In this document: positions 1 through 6,879 of the stretch, piece after piece
How positions within the stretch are numbered: the stretch's first letter is position 1
How the letters are laid out: each line of letters starts with the position of its first letter
Assembly (NCBI RefSeq): GCF_009796285.1
Contig: NZ_CP047020.1
Location: 4,464,001-4,528,000 of the forward strand
Origin: Streptomyces broussonetiae
GTDB taxonomy: Bacteria; Actinomycetota; Actinomycetes; Streptomycetales; Streptomycetaceae
Length of the DNA stretch: 64,000 nt
Direction: 5' to 3'
Program-made: the position numbers and the translations under genes
Notes under the pieces: generated by a model
What the model was told of the DNA's origin: nothing
Seen by the model: the letters and a program-made list of their open reading frames with translations, nothing else
Databases searched by the model: none

Positions 1-41
1 CACCGGGGTGTCCGCCGCCGACACATCACTAGGAGCCGCTG

Positions 42-1142
42 ATGTCCGATTTCGTACCCGGACTCGAGGGAGTCGTCGCGTTCGAGACGGAGATCGCCGA
101 ACCGGACAAGGAGGGCGGCGCCCTGCGTTACCGGGGCGTCGACATCGAGGACCTGGTCGGGCAGGTCTCGTTCGGGAACGTGTGGGGGCTGCTGGTCGAC
201 GGCGCCTTCAACCCCGGTCTGCCGCCCGCCGAGCCGTTCCCGATCCCGGTCCACTCCGGTGACATCCGGGTGGACGTGCAGTCGGCGCTCGCCATGCTCG
301 CCCCGGTGTGGGGCCTGAAGCCGCTGCTCGACATCGACGAGCAGCAGGCACGGGACGATCTCGCGCGGGCCGCCGTGATGGCCCTGTCGTACGTCGCCCA
401 GTCCGCACGCGGGCAGGGGCGGCCGATGGTGCCGCAGCGGGAGATCGACAAGGCCCAGTCGGTGGTCGAGCGGTTCATGATCCGGTGGCGCGGGGAGCCG
501 GACCCCAAGCATGTCGCGGCCGTGGACGCGTACTGGACGTCCGCCGCCGAACACGGCATGAACGCATCAACGTTCACGGCCCGGGTGATCGCGTCCACCG
601 GGGCGGACGTGGCCGCCGCGCTGTCCGGCGCGGTCGGCGCCATGTCCGGGCCGCTGCACGGAGGTGCGCCGTCCCGGGTGCTCGGCATGATCGAGGAGAT
701 CGAGCGCACCGGGGACGCGGAGGCGTACGTCAAAAACGCGCTGGACCGGGGCGAACGGCTGATGGGCTTCGGGCACCGGGTGTACCGGGCCGAGGACCCG
801 CGGGCGCGGGTCCTGCGGCGTACGGCGCGGGAGTTGGGGGCACCGCGGTTCGAGATCGCGGAGGCGCTCGAGAAGGCGGCGCTTGAGGAGCTGCACAACC
901 GGCGGCCGGACCGGGTGCTCGCCACCAACGTGGAGTTCTGGGCCGCGATCATGCTGGACTTCGCCGAGGTGCCGGCCCACATGTTCACGTCGATGTTCAC
1001 GTGTGCGAGGACCGCCGGGTGGTCGGCGCACATTCTGGAGCAGAAGCGCACCGGGCGGCTGGTACGGCCTTCTGCGCGGTATGTGGGTCCCGGACCGCGG
1101 CGGCCCGAGGAGATCTCCGGGTTTGCGGATATCGCCCACTGA
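42..1142 (+). CDS. citA: Citrate synthase 2 (citA type)
   Basis: A 366-aa cytosolic enzyme condensing oxaloacetate and acetyl-CoA to citrate at the entry of the TCA cycle. The citrate synthase signatures are present: EHGMNAS with His171, GPLHGGAP with His206, GFGHRVY near residues 242-248, and TNVEFW near 295-300, where Glu298 stands at the position of the usual catalytic Asp. As I recall, actinobacterial CitA proteins commonly carry this Glu, so it need not mean loss of activity. The length suits the short actinobacterial citA family rather than the long gltA type. The ATG has an AGGAG about 8 nt upstream. The gene converges with the oxygenase gene and is monocistronic within the window. Codon use matches its neighbours. 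Confidence 0.93.
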   Translation: MSDFVPGLEGVVAFETEIAEPDKEGGALRYRGVDIEDLVGQVSFGNVWGLLVDGAFNPGLPPAEPFPIPVHSGDIRVDVQSALAMLAPVWGLKPLLDIDEQQARDDLARAAVMALSYVAQSARGQGRPMVPQREIDKAQSVVERFMIRWRGEPDPKHVAAVDAYWTSAAEHGMNASTFTARVIASTGADVAAALSGAVGAMSGPLHGGAPSRVLGMIEEIERTGDAEAYVKNALDRGERLMGFGHRVYRAEDPRARVLRRTARELGAPRFEIAEALEKAALEELHNRRPDRVLATNVEFWAAIMLDFAEVPAHMFTSMFTCARTAGWSAHILEQKRTGRLVRPSARYVGPGPRRPEEISGFADIAH

Positions 1143-1173
1143 GAAGGGTCGTTGGGGCGCGTGGGCGACTGCG

Positions 1174-1194
1174 GCGGGCGTCGTGGTTGCCCGC
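1174..1194. terminator. Candidate hairpin between convergent genes
   Basis: The arms GCGGGC and GCCCGC flank a 9-nt loop in the 98-nt space between two convergent stop codons. More GC-rich palindromic sequence (a GGGCCC-TTG-GGGCCC type) follows near 1220. There is no T tract, which is usual for actinomycete terminators. It could serve both strands. This is weak evidence by itself. Confidence 0.35.
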
Positions 1195-1240
1195 GCGGTT
1201 CCCCGCGCCCCCGAGAATCGGGCCCTTGGGGCCCTGGTTC

Positions 1241-2275
1241 TCACGCCGCGGTCAGCAACTGCGCATGGTGCCTCTCCGCCACCAGTGGGTGAGCCCTGAG
1301 CTTGCCCTTCAACTCGTTGTAGCCGTACTGCGCGTACAGGGGGTTGGCGGGGTCGGTCGTGATGCCGGGAGCCGCTGCCGCGTGCGGGAAGGGCAGCGGC
1401 TCGATCCGCGCGTCCAGGCGGGGGTTGTAGAAGAACGGGACCGAGAAGCGTTCCGTGGCTCCGGGCGGGCTCACCACGCGGTGGTTGGTGGCGAGGAGGT
1501 AGCCGTCGGTCGCCACCTCCAGCAGTTCGCCGAGGTTGACCACGAAGGCACCCTCCAGGGGCGGGACGTCGTGGAAGAGGCCGTCCTCGCGCAGGACCTG
1601 GAGGCCGCCGATCGTGTCCTGCAGGAGCAGGGTCAGGAAGCCGTAGTCCTTGTGGGCACCGACGCCCTGGCCGGTGCCGTCGCCCGCGCTGCCGGGGTAG
1701 CGGACGAGCTTGAGGTGCGGGTGGGAGTGCGCGCCGAAGATCGGGTCGTAGAAGTCCGCCGGGGCGCCGATCGCCGTCAGCAGTTCGCGCAGGAGGCGCT
1801 GCGCGACCGCGCTCAGTCTGTCGATCCAGGCCAGGGCCGCCGTGCGCAGCTCGGGAAGGGCGGCCGGCCACTGGTTGGGGCCCTGGAGCCACCAGTACGG
1901 CGGCTCGCCGGGGGCGGGGGCGCGTGCGGGGCGTTCGGCGCCGATGTCGAGCTGGTCGCGCCAGTCGCGGGCACCGGCGGTGCGCTCGTCGCCGGTGCGG
2001 GTGTAGCCGCGAAAGTGCGGGGAGTTGACATTGTCGAGGGCGAGCCGGTCGGCCTCGGGCAGGGCGAAGAAGGCGCGCATGGCGGTGAGCAGCGCGTCGG
2101 TCTCGGCCCGGGTCACGCCGTGTCCGACGAGCTGGAAGAAACCGACGTCGTGGGCGGCGCTGTGCAACTGGGCGTGGAGCAGGGCACGGGCCTGGGTGCC
2201 GCGGTCGGCGGCAGACAGGTCGATGATCGGGAGCTGGTCGTAGGACGGGGTCGCCGTCATGGGGTGCGTGGTCAT
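1241..2275 (-). CDS. Isopenicillin-N-synthase-family 2OG-Fe(II) oxygenase
   Basis: A 344-aa non-heme iron oxygenase. The iron ligands His208, Asp210 (AHKDYG) and His265 (NHRVV) and the 2-oxoglutarate-binding Arg-x-Ser (RFSVPFFYNP, 276-278) are all visible, as is the N-terminal DIOX_N-like region (PIIDL, GFFQLVGHGV). The substrate cannot be told from sequence; homologues act on amino acids, hormones or secondary metabolites. I chose the ATG at 2275 (MTTHPMTATP). An ATG 15 nt further in (2260) is also possible, and a GTG at 2341 would add 22 non-conserved residues and run through a hairpin. A short RRRHVD leader ORF lies 103 nt upstream on the same strand, so attenuation-type control is plausible. 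No biosynthetic cluster surrounds it. Confidence 0.85.
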   Translation of the reverse strand: MTTHPMTATPSYDQLPIIDLSAADRGTQARALLHAQLHSAAHDVGFFQLVGHGVTRAETDALLTAMRAFFALPEADRLALDNVNSPHFRGYTRTGDERTAGARDWRDQLDIGAERPARAPAPGEPPYWWLQGPNQWPAALPELRTAALAWIDRLSAVAQRLLRELLTAIGAPADFYDPIFGAHSHPHLKLVRYPGSAGDGTGQGVGAHKDYGFLTLLLQDTIGGLQVLREDGLFHDVPPLEGAFVVNLGELLEVATDGYLLATNHRVVSPPGATERFSVPFFYNPRLDARIEPLPFPHAAAAPGITTDPANPLYAQYGYNELKGKLRAHPLVAERHHAQLLTAA

Positions 2276-2307
2276 GGGTGCGTCCGCAGGGTCTACGGGG
2301 CACGGAT

Positions 2308-2329
2308 GGCCGCCGAGGGTAGGGCGGCC
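2308..2329 (-). promoter_or_regulatory. Hairpin between leader ORF and oxygenase
   Basis: A perfect 7-bp inverted repeat (GGCCGCC and GGCGGCC) with an 8-nt loop sits 49 nt downstream of the leader-peptide stop and 32 nt upstream of the oxygenase start. In this position it could be the terminator, or the element sequestering the translation start, of an attenuation system. This is inferred from location and symmetry only. Confidence 0.4.
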
Positions 2330-2378
2330 CCCGGGTGCCACAACGGGAAGAAAGGGAAGAAAAAGCGAAGGGGGCTGG

Positions 2379-2459
2379 TCAGGCGGAGTAGCTCTGACAG
2401 CCCATGCTCGTGACGCGCACGAAGTCCACGTGGCGGCGGCGAACGAGCATCGGAAGCAT
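2379..2459 (-). CDS. Putative regulatory leader peptide, 26 aa (RRRHVD type)
   Basis: A 26-codon ORF beginning MLPMLV and containing RRRHVDFVR at residues 7-15, a single Cys at position 21 and a short polar tail. Streptomyces genomes carry a recognisable family of 'putative leader peptides' with an RRHVD core and a late cysteine, often upstream of sulfur-related genes; this ORF fits that pattern well. Its ATG lies 6 nt behind a TACTCT element, so the transcript is probably leaderless. An internal ATG at 2450 is an alternative start. Downstream come a hairpin and the oxygenase gene on the same strand, suggesting ribosome-mediated attenuation, perhaps sensing cysteinyl-tRNA supply at Cys21. The family match is from memory and the target gene is inferred. 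Confidence 0.68.
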   Translation of the reverse strand: MLPMLVRRRHVDFVRVTSMGCQSYSA

Positions 2460-2465
2460 GCGGCA

Positions 2466-2471
2466 AGAGTA
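2466..2471 (-). promoter_or_regulatory. -10 element for leaderless leader peptide
   Basis: On the minus strand TACTCT is followed by 6 nt and then the leader-peptide ATG, the geometry of a leaderless Streptomyces promoter. No good -35 is seen. About 30 nt further upstream (2501-2512) lies GGTTC-N2-GAACC, which could be an operator. Confidence 0.5.
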
Positions 2472-2775
2472 CTGCTCCGTGCCGGATACGGATGTGGCCC
2501 GGTTCACGAACCCGGCGCCCAGGTCACCGGTTGGCCCGAACGCACTCCGCGCGGTGGCCGCCGAGCGCCTCCGTGACCAGTGCGCGGGGCTCCTCGCCGG
2601 AGCCGGGCCGGTTCCCGGACCCGAGGCCCGGGCGGCCGAAGGCGTGGTGGTCGCGGGCCCCTGCCCAAGGGGTCGACCGCCCGGTCCCGGTCCGCGCGGT
2701 GTCCCCCCTGGCCGCGGGCCGTGACCGGCCCCACAGGCAGCGGCCCCACAGACAGCGGCTCAGCAGCTCAGCGAC
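2472..2775. other. Intergenic region, no gene seen
   Basis: 304 nt between the leader-peptide promoter and the end of the TetR gene. Apart from the small palindrome at 2501-2512 I see only GC-rich sequence whose open frames lack family resemblance, convincing start sites or consistent codon bias. The short repeats at 2736-2775 (cagcggc, cagc) are compatible with a weak terminator for the minus-strand operon. Confidence 0.5.
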
Positions 2776-3375
2776 TCAGCCCAGTGCCGCGTCCAGCAGG
2801 GCGCCCCACTGGGCGACGACCCGTTCGCGGCGGCCCGTGTCGTCGGTGAGGAGGTTGGCGAGCCCCAGGCCGCGGGCCATGTCCAGGAAGCCCTGGACGG
2901 TTTCCCGGACGCCGGGACGGCTCTCGTCGGCGCCGAGCAGCTCGACGGCGATGCGGTGGGTCTCGCGGCCTACCCGGGCTTCCAGCTCGGTCACCCGCGG
3001 GCCCAGCTGTTCCTCGTTCGAGGCGGCGACCCACAGGTGCAGGGCGGCGCGGAAGAGCGGGCCGGTGTAGAGGCCGACGAGAGCCGTGACGACGGCCCGG
3101 CGGTCGGCGGCGCCGCCCGGGAAGAGTGCCCGGAGCGCGGTGGAGCGCTCCTCGGCGACGTACTCGACGGCCGCGGTGAACAGGTCCTCGCGGGTCGGGA
3201 AGTGGTGCTGGGCGGCGCCCCGGGAGACACCGGCGCGTTCGGCGACGACGGAGACGGTCGAGCCCGCCCAGCCGTGCTCGGCCAGGCAGGCCACGGCGGC
3301 CTCCAGCAGCCGCTGCCGGGTGGCCCGGCTGCGGTCCTGTTTGGGCGCACGGTCACGTTCCGCCGTCATGTTCAT
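2776..3375 (-). CDS. TetR-family transcriptional regulator (operon end)
   Basis: A 199-aa repressor with an N-terminal TetR helix-turn-helix around residues 20-65 (TRQRLLEAAVACLAEHGW, then SVVAERAGVSRGAAQHHF) and a divergent ligand-binding C-terminus. It is the last gene of the acyl-CoA operon, starting 4 nt after the enoyl-CoA hydratase stop, so its dose follows the operon and autorepression is likely. In this family the ligand is often an acyl-CoA or related pathway compound. A plausible operator, CAAGCATGCTTG, lies upstream of the first operon gene. A second in-frame ATG at 3369 would shorten the protein by two residues. The ligand is unknown. Confidence 0.9.
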   Translation of the reverse strand: MNMTAERDRAPKQDRSRATRQRLLEAAVACLAEHGWAGSTVSVVAERAGVSRGAAQHHFPTREDLFTAAVEYVAEERSTALRALFPGGAADRRAVVTALVGLYTGPLFRAALHLWVAASNEEQLGPRVTELEARVGRETHRIAVELLGADESRPGVRETVQGFLDMARGLGLANLLTDDTGRRERVVAQWGALLDAALG

Positions 3376-3379
3376 CCGG

Positions 3380-4117
3380 TCACACCACCCATGCCGCGTC
3401 CCGCTTCTCCAGGAAGGCCGTCATCCCCTCCCGGGCCTGGCCGGAGGCGAACAGCCGGGCCGAGAGCGCGGTCAGGTCCGCCGCGTCCCGGTCGAATGAT
3501 TCCAGCACCCTAGCTGTGAGCAGCCGTTTCGTCTCGGCCAGGGCCTGCGGGGCGGAGCGGCGCAGGCCGTCGAGGATCGGGGCGAGTGCCTCGTCCACGT
3601 CGTCCGCCGTCGTCGTCAGCAGGCCCAGGCGTACGGCCTCGGCCGCATCGAAGCGCTCGCCGGTGAGGTAGTACCGGGCCAGGGCGCGCGGGTCGGTGCG
3701 CGGGAGGAGTGGCAGGGAGATCACCGCGGGCGCGACCCCGATGCGGACCTCGGTGAAGGCGAAGGTGGCCGCGGTGGACGCGGCGGCGATGTCGCAGGCG
3801 GCCAGCAGGCCGAGCCCGCCCGCACGGACATGGCCGGTCACCCGGGCCGCGACCGGTTTGGGCAGCTCCACGATCCGGCGGAGCAGCCCGACGAGGGCGT
3901 CCGGGTCCGGCGGGTCGCGCAGGTCGGCGCCCGCGCTGAAGGTGTTGCCGGTGTGGGTGAGGACGACGGCCCGTACGTCGTCGTCCTCGGCGCACTCGTT
4001 CAGGGCGTTCGCGAGGCCGCGGACGAGGGCCGCGGAGAGCGCGTTGCGGGTGTCGGTGGCGTCGAGGCTGAGGGTTTCGACGCCCCGCGCGCGCGTGCGG
4101 CCGATGGGTGTGCTCAC
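3380..4117 (-). CDS. Enoyl-CoA hydratase/isomerase family protein
   Basis: A 245-aa crotonase-fold protein, presumably hydrating a 2-enoyl-CoA in the pathway encoded by this operon. The oxyanion-hole segments NTFSAGADL and HVRAGGLGLLAACD are clear. The residues usually equivalent to the two catalytic Glu of true hydratases are not obvious: the second region reads EVRIGVAPAVIS. Activity could therefore be hydratase, isomerase or hydrolase-like. The GTG start overlaps the CoA-ligase stop as GTGA, with a GGAG just upstream inside the ligase gene, indicating translational coupling. The TetR gene follows after 4 nt. Confidence 0.88.
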   Translation of the reverse strand: MSTPIGRTRARGVETLSLDATDTRNALSAALVRGLANALNECAEDDDVRAVVLTHTGNTFSAGADLRDPPDPDALVGLLRRIVELPKPVAARVTGHVRAGGLGLLAACDIAAASTAATFAFTEVRIGVAPAVISLPLLPRTDPRALARYYLTGERFDAAEAVRLGLLTTTADDVDEALAPILDGLRRSAPQALAETKRLLTARVLESFDRDAADLTALSARLFASGQAREGMTAFLEKRDAAWVV

Positions 4118-5691
4118 ATGTGCTCCCTGAGCGCGCGTAGCTCGCGGCGGAGGATCTTGCCGGAGGCCGCGCGCGGGACGGTGTCGACGAAGGTGATCAG
4201 CCGGACGCGTTTGTAGGGGGCGACGCGTTCGGCGACGTGGAGGAGGATCTCGGTCTCGGTGAGGTCCCGGGCGGTGGACCGGCGGACGACGAAGGCGTGC
4301 GGGACCTCGTTGCCGTCGTCGTTGTAGGTGCCGATGACGGCGGCGTCGGCGATGCCGGGGTGGGTGAGGAGCAGTGCCTCCAGTTCGGCGGGTGCCACCT
4401 GGAAGCCCTTGTACTTGATGAGTTCCTTCACCCGGTCCACGACGAACAGCCAGCCGTCCGCGTCGACGTGCCCGACGTCGCCGGTGTGCAGCCAGCCGTC
4501 GGCGTCGATCAGCGCGGTGGTGGCGTCGGGGCGGCCGAGGTAGCCCTTCATCACCTGGGGGCCGCGGATCAGGATCTCGCCGGACTCGCCGGTGCCGAGG
4601 TCCTTGCCGGGGTCGTCCAGGGAGACGATCCGCATCTCGGTTCCGGCGATCAGCCGGCCGACGGTCCCGGCCGGGGCGTCGTGCAGGCGCTCCAGGGGGA
4701 CGACGTGCGTACCGGGTGACAGTTCCGTCATGCCGTAGGCCTGGCCGATCGGGGGCAGGCCGAGGCGCTCGGCGCACGCGCGCGCGAGGTGCGCGTCCAG
4801 CGGGGCGGCAGCACTGATCACGTACTTCAGCGAGGAGAGGTCGTAGTCGGCGACCACCGGGTGCTTGGCGAGGGCGAGGACGATCGGCGGGGCGACGTAC
4901 AGGCCGGTGATGCGGTGGTTCTGGATGGCGGCGAGGAAGGTCTCCAGGTCGAAGCGGGGCAGGACGACGACGGTGGCGCCGTTGCGCAGCGGCGCGTTCA
5001 TCAGGGCCGTCAGACCGTAGATGTGGAAGAACGGCAGGACGGCGAGGATGCGGTCGCCGGGGCCGGCCGGGGCGACGGAGTCCAGCTGGGCGAGGTTGGT
5101 GGCGATCTGCCGGTGGGTGAGCATGACGCCCTTGGGGACGCCGGTGGTGCCTGAGGAGTACGGCAGCGCGGCGACGTCTTCGGCCGGGTCGATGTCGGGC
5201 CGCGGCTCGGGGGCGGTACCGGCGAGCATGCCGGTCAGGGAACGGTGCCCCTCGGCACGGTCGCAGACGAAGATCTCCCGTATCCCGCCCGCGAGTTCGG
5301 CGGCCCTGCGGGCCGCCTCGAGCAGCGGCGAGACGGTGACGATCCAGCGGGCCCGGCTGTCGCGGAGCTGTTTGGCGAACTCCTCGGGCGTGGCGAGCGG
5401 GTGCACCGTGGTGACCGAGGCACCCGCGCGCGTGGCCGCGTAGAACGCGGTCGGGAAGGCGATCGTGTTGGGGCTGTGCAGGGCGAGTACGTCGCCCTTG
5501 CACACGCCCGCGTCGGCGAGCCCGGCGGCGGCGCGCCGGTGGAGCCGGTCCAGCTGCGCGTACGTGAGCGTGGTGCCGTCCGTGCCGTCGACGAGGGCGG
5601 GCAGTTCCCCGAAGTCGGCCGCATGGCCCAGGACAGCTTCGTGGATGGGGAGTTCTACGGGCGGGACGTCTGCGTACTCGCTGCGGAACAC
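4114..5691 (-). CDS. 4-coumarate--CoA ligase-like acyl/aryl-CoA synthetase
   Basis: A 525-aa ANL-superfamily enzyme activating a carboxylic acid with ATP and CoA. The AMP-binding loop YSSGTTGVPKGVMLTH, the GQAYGMTE motif, the hinge WLHTGDVGHVDADG and VDRVKELIKYKGFQV, and the C-terminal PRAASGKILRREL lysine segment are all intact. The sequence is nearest plant-type 4CL and fatty-acyl ligases, and the acid is not deducible. The GTG at 5691 has GGAGGA about 8 nt upstream. The gene lies 20 nt after the acyl-CoA dehydrogenase and overlaps the crotonase start. It presumably provides the acyl-CoA that the dehydrogenase, carboxylase and hydratase then process. Confidence 0.92.
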   Translation of the reverse strand: MFRSEYADVPPVELPIHEAVLGHAADFGELPALVDGTDGTTLTYAQLDRLHRRAAAGLADAGVCKGDVLALHSPNTIAFPTAFYAATRAGASVTTVHPLATPEEFAKQLRDSRARWIVTVSPLLEAARRAAELAGGIREIFVCDRAEGHRSLTGMLAGTAPEPRPDIDPAEDVAALPYSSGTTGVPKGVMLTHRQIATNLAQLDSVAPAGPGDRILAVLPFFHIYGLTALMNAPLRNGATVVVLPRFDLETFLAAIQNHRITGLYVAPPIVLALAKHPVVADYDLSSLKYVISAAAPLDAHLARACAERLGLPPIGQAYGMTELSPGTHVVPLERLHDAPAGTVGRLIAGTEMRIVSLDDPGKDLGTGESGEILIRGPQVMKGYLGRPDATTALIDADGWLHTGDVGHVDADGWLFVVDRVKELIKYKGFQVAPAELEALLLTHPGIADAAVIGTYNDDGNEVPHAFVVRRSTARDLTETEILLHVAERVAPYKRVRLITFVDTVPRAASGKILRRELRALREHM

Positions 5692-5711
5692 GGTTCCTCC
5701 AGTGCGGTCGC

Positions 5712-6872
5712 CTAGTACGACTTGGGCAGGCCCAGCGTCTGATGGGAGACGTAGTTGAGAATCATCTCCCGGCTCACCGGAGCAATACGAGCCACGCGGG
5801 CGGCCGTTATCAGCGAGGCGAGCCCGAACTCGCGCGTGAGGCCGTTGCCGCCGAGGGTGTGCACGGCCTGGTCGACGGCCTTCACACAGGCCTCCCCGGC
5901 CGCGTACTTCGCCATGTTGGCGGCCTCGCCCGCGCCCGTGTCGTCGCCGGCGTCGTAGAGGTGGGCGGCCTTCTGCATCATCAGCCGGGCCAGCTCCAGG
6001 TCGATGTGCGCCTGTGCCAGGGGGTGCGCGATGGCCTGGTGGGCGCCGATGGGCGCCTTCCACACGGTGCGGTCGCGGGCGTACTCGACGGCCTTGGCGA
6101 GCGCGTAGCGGCCCATGCCGATCGCGAACGCGGCCGTCATGATCCGCTCGGGGTTCAGCCCGGCGAACAGCTGCAGGAGGCCTGCGTCCTCGTCGCCGAC
6201 AAGAGCGCCGGAGGGCAGCCGTACGTCGTCGAGGACCAGCTCGAACTGCTTCTCGGCGGCCTTGAGTTCCATGTCGATCGGCCGCTTCTGGAAGCCCTCG
6301 GCGTCCGTCGGCACGATGAACAGGCAGGGCTTGAGGCGTCCGGTGCGGGCGTCCTCGGTGCGGCCGACGACGAGGACGGCGTCGGCCATGTCGACACCCG
6401 AGATGAAGACCTTGCGGCCGGTGAGCAGCCAGTCGGTGCCGTCACGGCGGGCCGTGGTGGTGATGCGGTGGCTGTTGGAGCCGGCGTCGGGTTCGGTGAT
6501 GCCGAAGGCCATCAGGCGGGTGCCGTCGGCGATGCCGGGGAGCCAGGCACGCTTCTGTTCCTCGGTGCCGAAACGGGAGATCACCGTGCCGCAGATGGCG
6601 GGTGACACCACCAGCATGAGCAGCGGGGAGCCCGCGGCACCCAGCTCTTCGAGGACGATGGAGAGTTCGGCGATGCCCCCGCCTCCGCCGCCGTACTCCT
6701 CGGGCAGGTTGACGCCGAGGTAGCCGAGTTTGCCTGCCTCGGACCAGAGTTCGACGGGGGGTTTGCCCTCGGCCACGGCCCGGACGACATAGTCACGGCC
6801 GTAGCGTGTGCCGAGGGCGGCCACCGCGGACCGCAGGGCCTTGTGTTCTTCGGATTCGATGACGGACGTCAT
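5712..6872 (-). CDS. Acyl-CoA dehydrogenase
   Basis: A 386-aa FAD-dependent alpha,beta-dehydrogenase. Family marks are ITEPDAGSNS near residue 125, LTGRKVFISG, the QAIAHPLAQ helix near 290, and the C-terminal HTLGGNGLTREF segment involved in FAD and subunit contacts. The Gly-rich tract EYGGGGGGIAEL near residue 60 is a slightly expanded form of the usual EYGG. The start ATG has AGGAG 5-6 nt upstream and follows the biotin carboxylase stop by 7 nt. In context it makes the 2-enoyl-CoA that is then carboxylated or hydrated. Chain length and branching preference cannot be assigned. Confidence 0.93.
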   Translation of the reverse strand: MTSVIESEEHKALRSAVAALGTRYGRDYVVRAVAEGKPPVELWSEAGKLGYLGVNLPEEYGGGGGGIAELSIVLEELGAAGSPLLMLVVSPAICGTVISRFGTEEQKRAWLPGIADGTRLMAFGITEPDAGSNSHRITTTARRDGTDWLLTGRKVFISGVDMADAVLVVGRTEDARTGRLKPCLFIVPTDAEGFQKRPIDMELKAAEKQFELVLDDVRLPSGALVGDEDAGLLQLFAGLNPERIMTAAFAIGMGRYALAKAVEYARDRTVWKAPIGAHQAIAHPLAQAHIDLELARLMMQKAAHLYDAGDDTGAGEAANMAKYAAGEACVKAVDQAVHTLGGNGLTREFGLASLITAARVARIAPVSREMILNYVSHQTLGLPKSY

Positions 6873-6879
6873 GGGGCTC

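Noticed and set aside
567..2303. 578-codon minus-strand frame across citA and the oxygenase
   Set aside because: It is Arg/Pro-rich and without domains, and it covers two well-supported genes in other frames.
2276..2341. Longer oxygenase start at GTG 2341
   Set aside because: It would add a Gly/Pro-rich stretch without family resemblance and run through the hairpin; the ATG at 2275 fits the family N-terminus better.
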